From: an uncultured Methanobrevibacter sp.
GTDB lineage: Archaea; Methanobacteriota; Methanobacteria; Methanobacteriales; Methanobacteriaceae
DNA length: 64,000 bases
Direction of reading: 5' to 3'
Assembly: GCF_902784195.1 (NCBI RefSeq)
Contig: NZ_CACZTX010000002.1
Span: 124,001 to 188,000, forward strand
Made by a program: the position numbers and the translations under genes. Positions 45,235 through 53,814 of the stretch are shown piece by piece. The notes beneath the pieces are model-generated. The model worked only from the letters and a program-made list of their open reading frames with translations, had not been told where the DNA came from and ran no database searches. How positions within the stretch are numbered: position 1 is the stretch's first letter; every line of letters starts with the position of its first letter.

Positions 45235-46152
45235 TTGGACATTGTCAATGATGTGATTGCAGAAAACTTTCCAGAGCTGATTATGGACTTTTATCCAAAG
45301 GCATTTTGGAACACTTTTCCCCAAGAGATTCTTAATGCATGTCCTGATGATTTAATGAAAAACGATTTGTTCAGATTCAATTTCAAGCAGAAACTGGAAA
45401 CTGAATTTTTCACAAAAGATGGAAAAAGATTTATTCCGGACTGTCCCTTTGACACTTTCGAGGATTTGGTCATTGGCCTTGAGTTCCAGTCATCAAGATT
45501 GGATTATAAAAGAAAAACAGTGTTTTACGAATATCAGGCCAATTTACATTTTAAGCATAAGAAAGATGTACGAATGGTTGTTTTTAGCACGGTTCACAAT
45601 AATCACAAACTTTTCAGACATAGGGTAGGTCCTTGTGAAGAGTTTACTATGCTTATAATATCGTTAAAGGCTTTAAATCAAAAACAAACTTTAAATAATA
45701 GTTTATATAAAATAAGAAACAAGTTTAGGTTGTCAGATAAGGAAAAGGCTTTGTTTTTAGCAAGTCCGATGATGGATTCAAAGAATAAGGCTGAAGCTAT
45801 AAATGTGCTTTTGAATAATTTTTACGGAATAAATGATATCTCTCATGAGGAATATGAGGATATGATCAAGATTGTATTGATTTATGCCAATAAATGGTGT
45901 TATAAGGAAGTTGAAAATAGTTATGGAGGTTCTGATATGGTTGTTTTGACTCCTGGCGCTCAAAAGCTTTATGAAAGATTAGTGAATGAAGGTATTGAGC
46001 AGGGTATTGAGCAGGGTATTGAGCAGGGTATTGAGCAAGGTATTGATATCATTGCTGTTAATATGATTAAGGAAGGTTTTTCATTGGAAGACACTTCTAG
46101 AGCCACAGGTTTGCCTAAAGCCAAGATTGCCCAGTTATGCAAATCTAAATAA
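45235..46152 (+). CDS. Rpn-like protein, start codon unclear
   Basis: 305 residues from TTG 45235, but similar-looking coding sequence extends upstream (AVFHIYDCIFKNIFDTYPQG from about 45172) to a stop at 45151 with no ATG, GTG or TTG in frame, although GGAGGTG stands at 45160. The nuclease core is FIPDCPFDTFEDLVIGLEFQ followed by SSRLDYKRKTVFYEYQANLH. The C-terminal tail has four 12-bp tandem repeats coding GIEQ (45991-46038) and ends with a helix-turn-helix-like DTSRATGLPKAKIAQL. It may be a gene that has lost its start. Function as for Rpn-family proteins. Confidence 0.6.
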   Translation: MDIVNDVIAENFPELIMDFYPKAFWNTFPQEILNACPDDLMKNDLFRFNFKQKLETEFFTKDGKRFIPDCPFDTFEDLVIGLEFQSSRLDYKRKTVFYEYQANLHFKHKKDVRMVVFSTVHNNHKLFRHRVGPCEEFTMLIISLKALNQKQTLNNSLYKIRNKFRLSDKEKALFLASPMMDSKNKAEAINVLLNNFYGINDISHEEYEDMIKIVLIYANKWCYKEVENSYGGSDMVVLTPGAQKLYERLVNEGIEQGIEQGIEQGIEQGIDIIAVNMIKEGFSLEDTSRATGLPKAKIAQLCKSK

Positions 46153-46375
46153 TTCTTTTTTAAATTTTTTCTTTTTTTACTTTTATATCATTGCAAACTT
46201 TTTTTAAAGAGCATTGGATTCAAAATGCTTAGATTTAATCCCTTTTGAAAAATTTTGATTAGAACATTACTTTCCACATGCTCTTGTTTTTTATTTATAA
46301 GCAATTAAATCCAACATTAATTTACATATGGTTAACTTTTTTTTAAAATGGGTTAATTTATTTAGGAGGCTTTCT

Positions 46376-46627
46376 ATGAGAAGAATAGATGAATTAACTT
46401 CAGAAATCAATGAAGCTACCTTGCAACTGCAAATCATAAAGGAACAGATGAGCAAGCAATTCAAGGAAATCTGGAAACTTCAATGCAATAAGGAAATGGG
46501 AAAGGAGTACGATAAGGAAAGATATGATGATTTGATGTACAATCATAAGCTGCTTCAAATGAAAAGAAGACAGTTGATCACACATATAAATTACTTGAAT
46601 AAAGAGTTCTTTGAAGTGTTGATGTAG
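46376..46627 (+). CDS. Small coiled-coil protein
   Basis: 83-residue highly charged, helical protein (RRIDELTSEINEATLQLQII, later YNHKLLQMKRRQLITHINYL) with heptad spacing. An AGGAGG eight bases before the ATG at 46376 sets the start; a longer frame from 46328 lacks a ribosome site. Function unknown; likely oligomeric. Confidence 0.6.
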   Translation: MRRIDELTSEINEATLQLQIIKEQMSKQFKEIWKLQCNKEMGKEYDKERYDDLMYNHKLLQMKRRQLITHINYLNKEFFEVLM

Positions 46628-46771
46628 ATTACCTATTGGATTTAATTAAGAAAAAATATTAATATTAATTAAATTAAATATTTTCTTAATTAAAATCAAT
46701 AATTTAACTTAAAAATATTATTTAATTAACCATTTTTTCAAGTATTTCATATCAAATTTCAGGGCCATAAA

Positions 46772-47335
46772 ATGAATGATTTCTACAAGATAGCAAATGA
46801 GATTCTACAGATTCCAGAGGAAAACCTGTCATGGGAAGAGAGGTTAAATGAATTAGTCAAATTCAGAGCATATCTTAAAGAGTATTATGATTCATACAAT
46901 GATGATTATCTCTCATTTTTAGAAAAAATAGGAAGCGAAAATGACTTGGAGGAAAAATACATTCTGGAATATGACTTCAAGAAGGAAGTTTTAAGCAAGG
47001 ACTATGATTTGGATGGATTGAATTATCTTCTTGTAAATATTCTATTCAAATACAAATTGGCTATTGAAGACTATAATGAGTATGTAAATCTGCTTAAGGA
47101 AAAGCATGATGTAGAGCTTAAGGCAGATTGGGAGAAAATACTTTCGAAAAAGGATTTGGATTTGCTTGAAGCCTTAAGCTTATTGACATTTTTACAAAGA
47201 TCTGATTATTGGGATTATGAGCATATGCCACTTTCCTATGCTATTTTTGATGGAACTATTGACAATATTCTAGAAAGCATTGAAAATCACATCGATAAGG
47301 AAAACATAGAGTTTTTAGAGATTTTTGTAAAATAA
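46772..47335 (+). CDS. Uncharacterised acidic helical protein
   Basis: 187-residue soluble protein, rich in Glu, Asp, Leu and Tyr (EERLNELVKFRAYLKEYYDS, KKDLDLLEALSLLTFLQRSD). No recognised motif, signal or membrane span. AGGG precedes the ATG. It closes the accessory region. Function unknown. Confidence 0.5.
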   Translation: MNDFYKIANEILQIPEENLSWEERLNELVKFRAYLKEYYDSYNDDYLSFLEKIGSENDLEEKYILEYDFKKEVLSKDYDLDGLNYLLVNILFKYKLAIEDYNEYVNLLKEKHDVELKADWEKILSKKDLDLLEALSLLTFLQRSDYWDYEHMPLSYAIFDGTIDNILESIENHIDKENIEFLEIFVK

Positions 47336-47730
47336 TTACTTTTTTTTTTTTTAATTGACTTTAATATTCTAATTAAACTGTATTTTACGAAATGACTTTG
47401 TCATTACTTTTATTTTAGAAAAACTTTATATAGTTACAAATTAATATTATAATTGAAAAGGATTTATTTCCTTTAAAATACAAAACCTAAAAGTTTTGGC
47501 CGAATAAATTGTTATTTGAATTCTATTTAGAATTCATTTAACATTTTTTGAATAGTTTACTATTTTTAACTTTTTTTAAGCATTTTTAACATTTTTTCAA
47601 ATGCCATAATCTCATTTTAACAAACTTATTATACCATTAAAAAAATATCTATAAGATAAGTGCATTAAACTTGACTGATGGAAATCAAATTGATTAACCG
47701 AATTAGTTAAAAACCATTGGAGGTTTTTCT
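47336..47730. other. 395-bp spacer with a 7-bp inverted repeat
   Basis: AT-rich sequence before the glutamate synthase-like gene. It contains tgaattc-tattta-gaattca (47517-47536), a possible operator, and a strong GGAGGT ribosome site at the end. No gene seen. Confidence 0.5.
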
Positions 47731-49212
47731 ATGGCAATATATAAATGTAGTGTCTGTGGACATGTATTTGATGAAGAAAAGGAAAACAAGTCTTTCAGTG
47801 AACTTGAAAGATGTCCTGTTTGTAAGCATCCAGCTAATGTATTCAATAAGGTTGTTGAAGGTTCTGGGGATTATAATGCTGAATCTACAGGTGAAGTTGT
47901 TGAAGGTTCTGGGGATTATAATGCTGAATCTACAGGTGAAGTTGTTGAAGGTTCAGGGAATCACAAGAATGGTGGGGATTCATTTTCTAGTTTGGAATAT
48001 CCTAAAGAAACCGCACGTCTTGATGATTCAATTCCTCACATGTCTGATATTCATGAAATGGCTGTGACTGGAAATTCCATAATAGGGGCAATGGCAACTC
48101 AACTTCCTATGCCTGATTGGGATGATATGCTCATTATTGCAAATCAGCTCAATCCATTCCCTTTGGATGAGCATGCGGAAGTCAAGACAAGAACAGTCAT
48201 TGGTAAAAATGCCAAAAAGCCAATGGTTCTTGAAAGTCCCATTTACATTTCTCACATGTCATTCGGAGCTTTGTCTTATGAAACTAAGATAGCTCTTGCC
48301 AAAGGAAGCGCAATGGCCAAGACTGCCATGTGCAGTGGTGAAGGGGGAATATTGGCTGATGAGATGGATAGCAGTTATAAGTATATTTTTGAATATGTTC
48401 CGAACCATTATAGCTTAACAAAAGAGAACTTATTGAATTGCGATGCAATTGAAATTAAAATAGGGCAGGGAACCAAACCTGGTATGGGAGGACATTTGCC
48501 TGCTGAAAAGATTACTGAAGAGATAGCGGAAATCAGGGGAAAACCTATGGGTGAGGATATTATAAGCCCATCATTATATGATGAGATCAAATCTAAGGAG
48601 GATTTGAAAGATCTTATAACTTATTTGCGTGAAGAATCTGATGGAAGGCCGATAGGTGTTAAAATTGCAGCAGGTAGGATTGAAGAGGATTTGGAATTCA
48701 TATGCTTTGCTGAGCCTGACTTCATTACTATTGATGGCAGAGGAGGGGCAACAGGTGCAAGCCCTAAGATCATACGTGATGCAAGTTCAGTTCCAACAGT
48801 ATATGCATTATCCAGAGCAAGGAAATATTTGGATGAAAATGGTATTGGCATTGATTTGGTAATTACAGGTGGCTTGAGGGTATCCTCTGATTTTGCAAAG
48901 GCATTATCCTTAGGTGCTGATGCAATAGCCGTCGCAACAGCTGCATTGATGGCCGCAGGATGTCAGCAGTATCGTATTTGTGGCAGTGGCAATTGTCCTG
49001 TAGGCATTGCCACTCAAAATAAGGACTTAAGAAAGAGGCTGGACATTGATTTGGCTTCTAAAAGAGTATATAACTATTTGAATGTTTCATTGGAGGAAAT
49101 TAAGACATTTGCAAGAATTACTGGGCATGATGATATTCATGATTTGTCCTTGGATAATTTAGCAACATTTAATAGTGAAATATCAAATTTCACTGATATT
49201 TCCCATGTTTAA
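47731..49212 (+). CDS. FMN glutamate synthase-like protein with rubredoxin domain
   Basis: 493 residues. Residues 1-40 are a rubredoxin-like iron site (CSVCGHVF...CPVCKHP). A linker of 45-bp tandem repeats follows (VVEGSGDYNAESTGE, residues about 41-75). Then comes the FMN-binding synthase domain of glutamate synthases: MSFGALSYETKIALAKGSA, SGEGG, IKIGQGTKPGMGGHLP, IDGRGGATGASP, ITGGLRVSSDFAKAL and the iron-sulfur Cys box CGSGNCPVGIATQ. It lacks the glutaminase domain, as archaeal stand-alone GltB domains do. It would transfer amino groups to 2-oxoglutarate or act on a related substrate, with electrons passing through rubredoxin. Confidence 0.85.
   Translation: MAIYKCSVCGHVFDEEKENKSFSELERCPVCKHPANVFNKVVEGSGDYNAESTGEVVEGSGDYNAESTGEVVEGSGNHKNGGDSFSSLEYPKETARLDDSIPHMSDIHEMAVTGNSIIGAMATQLPMPDWDDMLIIANQLNPFPLDEHAEVKTRTVIGKNAKKPMVLESPIYISHMSFGALSYETKIALAKGSAMAKTAMCSGEGGILADEMDSSYKYIFEYVPNHYSLTKENLLNCDAIEIKIGQGTKPGMGGHLPAEKITEEIAEIRGKPMGEDIISPSLYDEIKSKEDLKDLITYLREESDGRPIGVKIAAGRIEEDLEFICFAEPDFITIDGRGGATGASPKIIRDASSVPTVYALSRARKYLDENGIGIDLVITGGLRVSSDFAKALSLGADAIAVATAALMAAGCQQYRICGSGNCPVGIATQNKDLRKRLDIDLASKRVYNYLNVSLEEIKTFARITGHDDIHDLSLDNLATFNSEISNFTDISHV
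47851..47957. repeat. 45-bp in-frame tandem repeat in the linker
   Basis: Two full copies (47851-47895 and 47896-47940) plus a partial third, each coding VVEGSGDYNAESTGE, between the rubredoxin-like and FMN domains. Slippage would lengthen the linker without breaking the frame. Confidence 0.9.
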
Positions 49213-49355
49213 TTGCTTTTATTTTTTTATTTTTTTTTTTTTAATCATATTTTGATTTTATAATGATGTGCCATGATTAGGAAAATCTTATAAAATGGCA
49301 AAGATTTATAAATGAGCAAATGTATAAATTCTGTATTAAAATATGGGGTTATGTA

Positions 49356-50612
49356 ATGGAAGAGGAATATATTTCAGTGTCTCAGCTTACAGACTATATA
49401 AAGAAACTGATCAATTCAGACTCTAGATTGAAGCAAGTCTATGTAAGAGGAGAAATATCTAATTTTAAGCGTTATTCGTCTGGGCATTGCTATTTCAGCC
49501 TAAAGGATGAAGGTAGTGTTATTCCGGGGGTCATGTTTTACGGATTTGCCTCTAAACTTAAATTTGAACCTAAAAATGGAATGAAGGTTTTGGTTAGAGG
49601 ATATGTGGATGTTTATAAATCACGTGGAAACTATCAATTGTACGCTCAAAGGATTACTGAAGATGGATTAGGCGAATTGCATATTGCATTTGAGCAATTA
49701 AAGAAGGAACTGGAAAGCAAAGGCTATTTTGATGATGATTTGAAAAAGCCAATACCTAAGTTTCCTAAAAAGGTAGGGGTTGTCACTGCTGCTACTGGAG
49801 CAGCCATTAGGGATATTGTAACAACAATAAAGAGAAGATGGCCTTTATGCGAAATCATTTTATTCCCATCTCTTGTTCAAGGAAATTTGGCAGCAAACAA
49901 TATTGTAAGGCAAATATTTGTTGCTGACAATGAATTTGAGCTGGACACTCTTATTGTAGGGAGAGGTGGAGGAAGCATAGAGGATTTATGGGCATTTAAT
50001 GAAAGGATTGTTGCAAAGGCAATACTTGTATGTAAAACTCCTGTAATAAGTGCTGTAGGACATGAAATCGATTGGACCATTGCAGACTATGTTGCAGATA
50101 AGAGGGCAGCAACTCCAACTGCAGCTGCAGAAATTGCTGTTCCGGACATTAGAGAGATAAGTTCAAAAGTGGATGATTTTAATTCAAGAGCAAACAATGT
50201 GATGGCCAAGCAACTAAATGATAATCTTGATAAATTCGAAAGGATAAAAAATAGGCCTTTATTCAAGAATCCATATATGATTCATGAAAGGAAAGTGATG
50301 GATTTGGATTTTATTAAAGGTAGATTAGTCTCTTCTTCAAGAGAAATGATTCATTCAAATCAAATGAGATTATCTAAAGTCAAGAATTCTAATGTTTTTA
50401 GAGATCCCCAATCAATTTTAGATGAGAAAACCAATACCTTATCCAGGAATATTGATAAATTAAAGGTTTTAAATCCTTTATTGACCATACAAAGAGGATA
50501 TGCAGTGGCAAGATCTAAAGGAAGGGTAGTGTCACATGCAAAAGACTTAAATAAAGATGATGAAGTGGAATTGCGATTCAAGGATGGCAAAGTGAATACA
50601 AGAGTTTTATAA
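49356..50612 (+). CDS. xseA: Exonuclease VII large subunit
   Basis: 418-residue catalytic subunit of exonuclease VII, a single-strand DNA exonuclease known mainly from bacteria. The N-terminal OB domain (VYVRGEISNFKRYSSGHCYFSLKD), then PKKVGVVTAATGAAIRDI, LIVGRGGGSIEDLWAFNE and VISAVGHEIDWTIADYVADKRAATPTAAAE are all present. A coiled coil and the C-terminal IQRGYAVARSKGRVV complete it. The ATG at 49356 is preceded by GGGGTT. xseB follows 43 bases later, so both subunits are here; archaeal occurrence implies bacterial transfer. Confidence 0.95.
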   Translation: MEEEYISVSQLTDYIKKLINSDSRLKQVYVRGEISNFKRYSSGHCYFSLKDEGSVIPGVMFYGFASKLKFEPKNGMKVLVRGYVDVYKSRGNYQLYAQRITEDGLGELHIAFEQLKKELESKGYFDDDLKKPIPKFPKKVGVVTAATGAAIRDIVTTIKRRWPLCEIILFPSLVQGNLAANNIVRQIFVADNEFELDTLIVGRGGGSIEDLWAFNERIVAKAILVCKTPVISAVGHEIDWTIADYVADKRAATPTAAAEIAVPDIREISSKVDDFNSRANNVMAKQLNDNLDKFERIKNRPLFKNPYMIHERKVMDLDFIKGRLVSSSREMIHSNQMRLSKVKNSNVFRDPQSILDEKTNTLSRNIDKLKVLNPLLTIQRGYAVARSKGRVVSHAKDLNKDDEVELRFKDGKVNTRVL

Positions 50613-50655
50613 TTTTAGAATTGATATTAAAAAAGATTAAATCAAAGGTGATATG

Positions 50656-50886
50656 ATGGTAGAAGAAAAGGAAAATTTTAGCTTTGAGGAAAAATTGGCA
50701 GAATTGGAAAAAATCGTGAACAACTTGGAAACAGGTGAAGTTTCTTTAGATGATGCAATAGAGGAGTTTAAGAAAGCAATGGTTTTAGTCAAGGAATGTG
50801 ACGAAAAACTAAACAGTGCGCAGGAAGCTATTGCAAAAATAGTGAATAATAATAAAGAAGTAGTTGATTTTGAAATAAAAGAATAA
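50656..50886 (+). CDS. xseB: Exonuclease VII small subunit
   Basis: 76-residue helical small subunit that binds the coiled coil of the large subunit. FSFEEKLAELEKIVNNLETGEVSLDDAIEEFKKAM is the family signature. Two adjacent ATGs (50653, 50656) follow AAAGGTGA; the second has better spacing. It completes the two-gene exonuclease VII operon. Confidence 0.93.
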   Translation: MVEEKENFSFEEKLAELEKIVNNLETGEVSLDDAIEEFKKAMVLVKECDEKLNSAQEAIAKIVNNNKEVVDFEIKE

Positions 50887-50989
50887 TTTTTAAAAATAGA
50901 AATAAGAAGATATTAATCTTCTTTTTTTAATTTATTTTAACTTTTTTTAATAAACTTAAACGACACCTAATAATATATTTTATAGATTT

Positions 50990-51724
50990 TTAATAGACTT
51001 GAGTATACTCCAATAAATACTCTGAGTAATTCTTATCAAGTATCCTTAATGCAGAGGCATACTGTGGGCTTGTAGCAGACCTTTCCTCTACAAGGTTTCT
51101 CAAGCTGCTGTTTTTCATGTGTTCCCTAACTTCCCTTAAGACGAAGTCAATTGTATTCTTGTTGTATGCTTCAAGCTCTTCCCTACTCATTTCATAAAGA
51201 TTGTAGCTTTCTAAATCATAGTTCTTGGTTGGGCTCATAAGCACATTGATATAACTGTAATACTCTCCTATGTCATCGAAGAAAGCATCCACTCCCATAT
51301 ATGCAAGAAGGGGAATGAATTGGGCTTCAGCAAATGGGAATATCAGATAACTGGATGGTTTCATGTTTTGCCTTAGTGCAACAATCAAGTCAACCAAATC
51401 CCTCGGATGGAGAAGGAGATCATCTGCATTGGCTATAATGAATCCATTGTATCCAAGTTCCTCAAGTTCCTTTAGACATTTGATTCTCAAGTCAATGTAT
51501 TTGCTTCCTTGAATGACAGCTATTTCCTTATCTTCAACTAGCTTTGCTTTTTCAATGGTTTGATTAACGCTCCACTGTGCTATTTCCTTTTCAACATCAT
51601 AAGCTGAGGATTCATCATCAGCTATGGAAAAGTCATTCTTGTTGATTATTGCTGGAGTTTCCAAATCTCCAAGTTTCCCATATCTTCCAGGTCCGTCATG
51701 GCTTTTGATTTCAAATTGTTTCAT
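50990..51724 (-). CDS. TGT/ArcS-like domain protein (archaeosine pathway relative)
   Basis: 244 residues. The start FEIKSHDGPGRYGKLGDLETPAII matches the opening of archaeal tRNA-guanine transglycosylase/archaeosine synthase proteins, and LLLHPRDLVDLIVALRQNMKPSSYLIFPFAEAQFIPLLAYMGVDAFFDD matches their barrel region. It lacks the PUA domain and is far shorter than TgtA (about 650 residues) or full ArcS, so it may be a split or specialised subunit of archaeosine modification of tRNA. AAGGA precedes the ATG. It stands alone, opposite xseB and marR. Confidence 0.6.
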   Translation of the reverse strand: MKQFEIKSHDGPGRYGKLGDLETPAIINKNDFSIADDESSAYDVEKEIAQWSVNQTIEKAKLVEDKEIAVIQGSKYIDLRIKCLKELEELGYNGFIIANADDLLLHPRDLVDLIVALRQNMKPSSYLIFPFAEAQFIPLLAYMGVDAFFDDIGEYYSYINVLMSPTKNYDLESYNLYEMSREELEAYNKNTIDFVLREVREHMKNSSLRNLVEERSATSPQYASALRILDKNYSEYLLEYTQVY

Positions 51725-52042
51725 TTTATCCTTGATTCCTTAATTTATAATGATTCAATTAATTATCTATATCTTTTTATAATTAATGTTTTTGTAAGTT
51801 TTTTTTATTCGGATTTTCTGTTTACTATATGTATGATTGAATAATTTTTAATATTTTTATAATATATTTATAAATTGGTTAATAATAATTAAAATTAATT
51901 TACATAGTTCATATTCAGTTAACTAAATTTATACTTAATTCAATTAATTTAGTAAACTTTTTATATAGTGAAGAATATATTATCTATAATACATATTATT
52001 AATACTAACTACAAATGATTCCCTTAATTAGGGGGGATTTTT

Positions 52043-52495
52043 ATGAATGAAAATGAAACAATTGTTCCAGAACACGTAAATTACTTAATGAGCCTATTGA
52101 AAAGCTATGAATTCTTTTTTAAAAAAAACATGGAAAATATTGATATAAACATTGGGGAAATACCAATTCTATTGGAAATTTATGCAAACGAAGGTCTCAA
52201 TCAAATAGATCTTGTAAGAAGATTCCATGTGACTGAAGCTAACATAAGTAAAACCACTAAAAACCTATTGATTAAAGGTTTAATCACTAAAACTATTGAT
52301 GCTGAAAACAACACTAAAAAAATATTATTGTTGACAGAAGATGGAAAAGAAGCTTGTCAAATTTTACTTTACATATTTGATCAATGGAAAGAAGCAATAA
52401 GGGGAGACCTTACTAGTGATGAGATGATTGCATTTTCCAAAACTTTGAAAAAGCTTTCTGATAATTCAGTTGATTTATTATCTAAAGACAATTAA
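52043..52495 (+). CDS. MarR-family transcriptional regulator
   Basis: 150-residue winged-helix dimer. IGEIPILLEIYANEGLNQIDLVRRFHVTEANISKTTKNLLIKGLITKT contains the helix-turn-helix, followed by the wing with KKILLLTEDGKEACQ. Helices at both ends would form the dimer. GGGGGG stands before the ATG. Between this gene and hdrC, 190 bases downstream, lies a perfect inverted repeat of the size such proteins bind. A link to hdrCB control is therefore plausible, but not proven. Confidence 0.85.
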   Translation: MNENETIVPEHVNYLMSLLKSYEFFFKKNMENIDINIGEIPILLEIYANEGLNQIDLVRRFHVTEANISKTTKNLLIKGLITKTIDAENNTKKILLLTEDGKEACQILLYIFDQWKEAIRGDLTSDEMIAFSKTLKKLSDNSVDLLSKDN

Positions 52496-52686
52496 TTTTT
52501 TTAATTTTTTCTATTTTTATTTTCTTATTTTTATCTATTTTTTAATTAAACTCTATTATTTAAATTCATTAGTTTCATCTCTTTCATTTTATGAAAATCT
52601 ATTTTTTTTTAAAATTTTCCTGATTTTTTATCTCTATTTTAATCGATTATTTTTTTAATTTAAGGCTAACCTAAACTTTATCAAAT

Positions 52687-52709
52687 AGTGTAACCTTTTA
52701 GGTTACACT
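52687..52709. promoter_or_regulatory. 9-bp inverted repeat upstream of hdrC
   Basis: agtgtaacc - tttta - ggttacact, a perfect inverted repeat, directly upstream of TATA-like sequence (52730-52737) in the hdrC promoter. A candidate operator for the adjacent MarR-type protein. Confidence 0.6.
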
Positions 52710-52802
52710 TTCAAAATTTTTCAAAACCTTTATATACTATTCTAATATAATTATAATTAAGGACGTGAGGTAAACCTATGATTGTCCTAGGTGTGTTTTT
52801 CA

Positions 52803-53792
52803 ATGTCTGTGTTAGATACTCTTAAATCCCTCATCGGTAGGGCAAATAAAGATATAGAAGAGAATTTATCTAAAGAAGCAGAGTCTGTTGAAGAAGCTGC
52901 TGACGCTATACAGACATCTTCAGAAGAGGAAATTGAAACCAAATCTGATTCTGAAACTATTTCTGAAGAAGAAGTTGCTGAAGAAGTAGCTGAAACTGAA
53001 GAAGAAGTTGCTGAAGAAGTAGCTGAAGCTGAAGAAGTAGCTGAAGCTGAAGAGGCTCCTGTTGAAGAAGAAGCTGTTGAAGAAGCAGTTGAAGAGGTTC
53101 CTGAAGAGGAAGTTTCTTTAGATAATGCGGAAGAATCAATTGATGATAAACTTTCAGAAGATGAAGAGTCTTTAGAAGTAGCTATTGAAGAAGTTGCGGA
53201 AGAAGAAGCTTCAGAAGAAAATGAAGAGAGCGATAATATGACTTTATTAAAAGAAAATGATATATATTCAATGGATGATATTGATAAAGAATTTACTCAA
53301 AAATTCGTTGATGCTGGAATTGAAACTGTAGACCACTGTTTCCAATGTGGTACCTGTGGTGGAGGATGTCCTTCTGGTAGAAGAACTCCTTACAGAGTAA
53401 GACAAATTGTAAGAAAATGTTTATTAGGACTCAGAGAAGAAGTAGTATCTGATCCTGCATTATGGATGTGTACCACCTGTTACACCTGTCAAGAAAGATG
53501 TCCTAGAAGTGTAAAAATCGTAGACATCATCAAAATGGCACGTAACGAAGCAGCTAAAGCTGGATACATGGCAGATGCACACAAAGCAACTGGTTCATTC
53601 GTAATTAAATTTGGTCACGGTGTACCAATCAACGACAAAACCAAAGAGTTAAGAAAAGCTATTGGACTTGACGAATTACCTCCAACAGTACATTCTTTCC
53701 CTGAAGCTTTAGAAGAAGTCCAAAAAATCTGTGCAGCATGTGAATTTGATAAATTAATCGGTTTCAACATGGAAACTGGAGAATTAGAATAA
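52803..53792 (+). CDS. hdrC: Heterodisulfide reductase subunit C with acidic N-terminal extension
   Basis: HdrC carries two [4Fe-4S] clusters that pass electrons to HdrB for reduction of CoM-S-S-CoB at the end of methanogenesis. The core starts at MTLLKENDIYSMDDIDKEFT (ATG 53238) and shows both cluster motifs: CFQCGTCGGGCPSG and CTTCYTCQERCPRS. In front of it an open frame adds about 145 residues, nearly all Glu, Ala, Val and Ser (EEVAEEVAE-type repeats), starting with MSVLDTLKSLIGRANKDIEE at ATG 52803. AGGTGTG six bases before that ATG supports it as the true start. Normal HdrC is about 185 residues. Either start could be used. hdrB follows 22 bases later. Confidence 0.93.
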   Translation: MSVLDTLKSLIGRANKDIEENLSKEAESVEEAADAIQTSSEEEIETKSDSETISEEEVAEEVAETEEEVAEEVAEAEEVAEAEEAPVEEEAVEEAVEEVPEEEVSLDNAEESIDDKLSEDEESLEVAIEEVAEEEASEENEESDNMTLLKENDIYSMDDIDKEFTQKFVDAGIETVDHCFQCGTCGGGCPSGRRTPYRVRQIVRKCLLGLREEVVSDPALWMCTTCYTCQERCPRSVKIVDIIKMARNEAAKAGYMADAHKATGSFVIKFGHGVPINDKTKELRKAIGLDELPPTVHSFPEALEEVQKICAACEFDKLIGFNMETGELE

Positions 53793-53814
53793 ACATATTG
53801 AAGGAGTTATTATT

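Noticed and set aside
45160-45254. GTG/ATG frame at 45164-45254 behind GGAGGTG
   Set aside because: It ends after about 30 codons and lies out of frame with the Rpn gene; composition is not distinct. Treated as a by-product of the lost start.
52957-53139. Minus-strand Leu/Gln-rich frame over the HdrC extension
   Set aside because: It is the complement of Glu/Ala/Val codon repeats and has no ribosome site.
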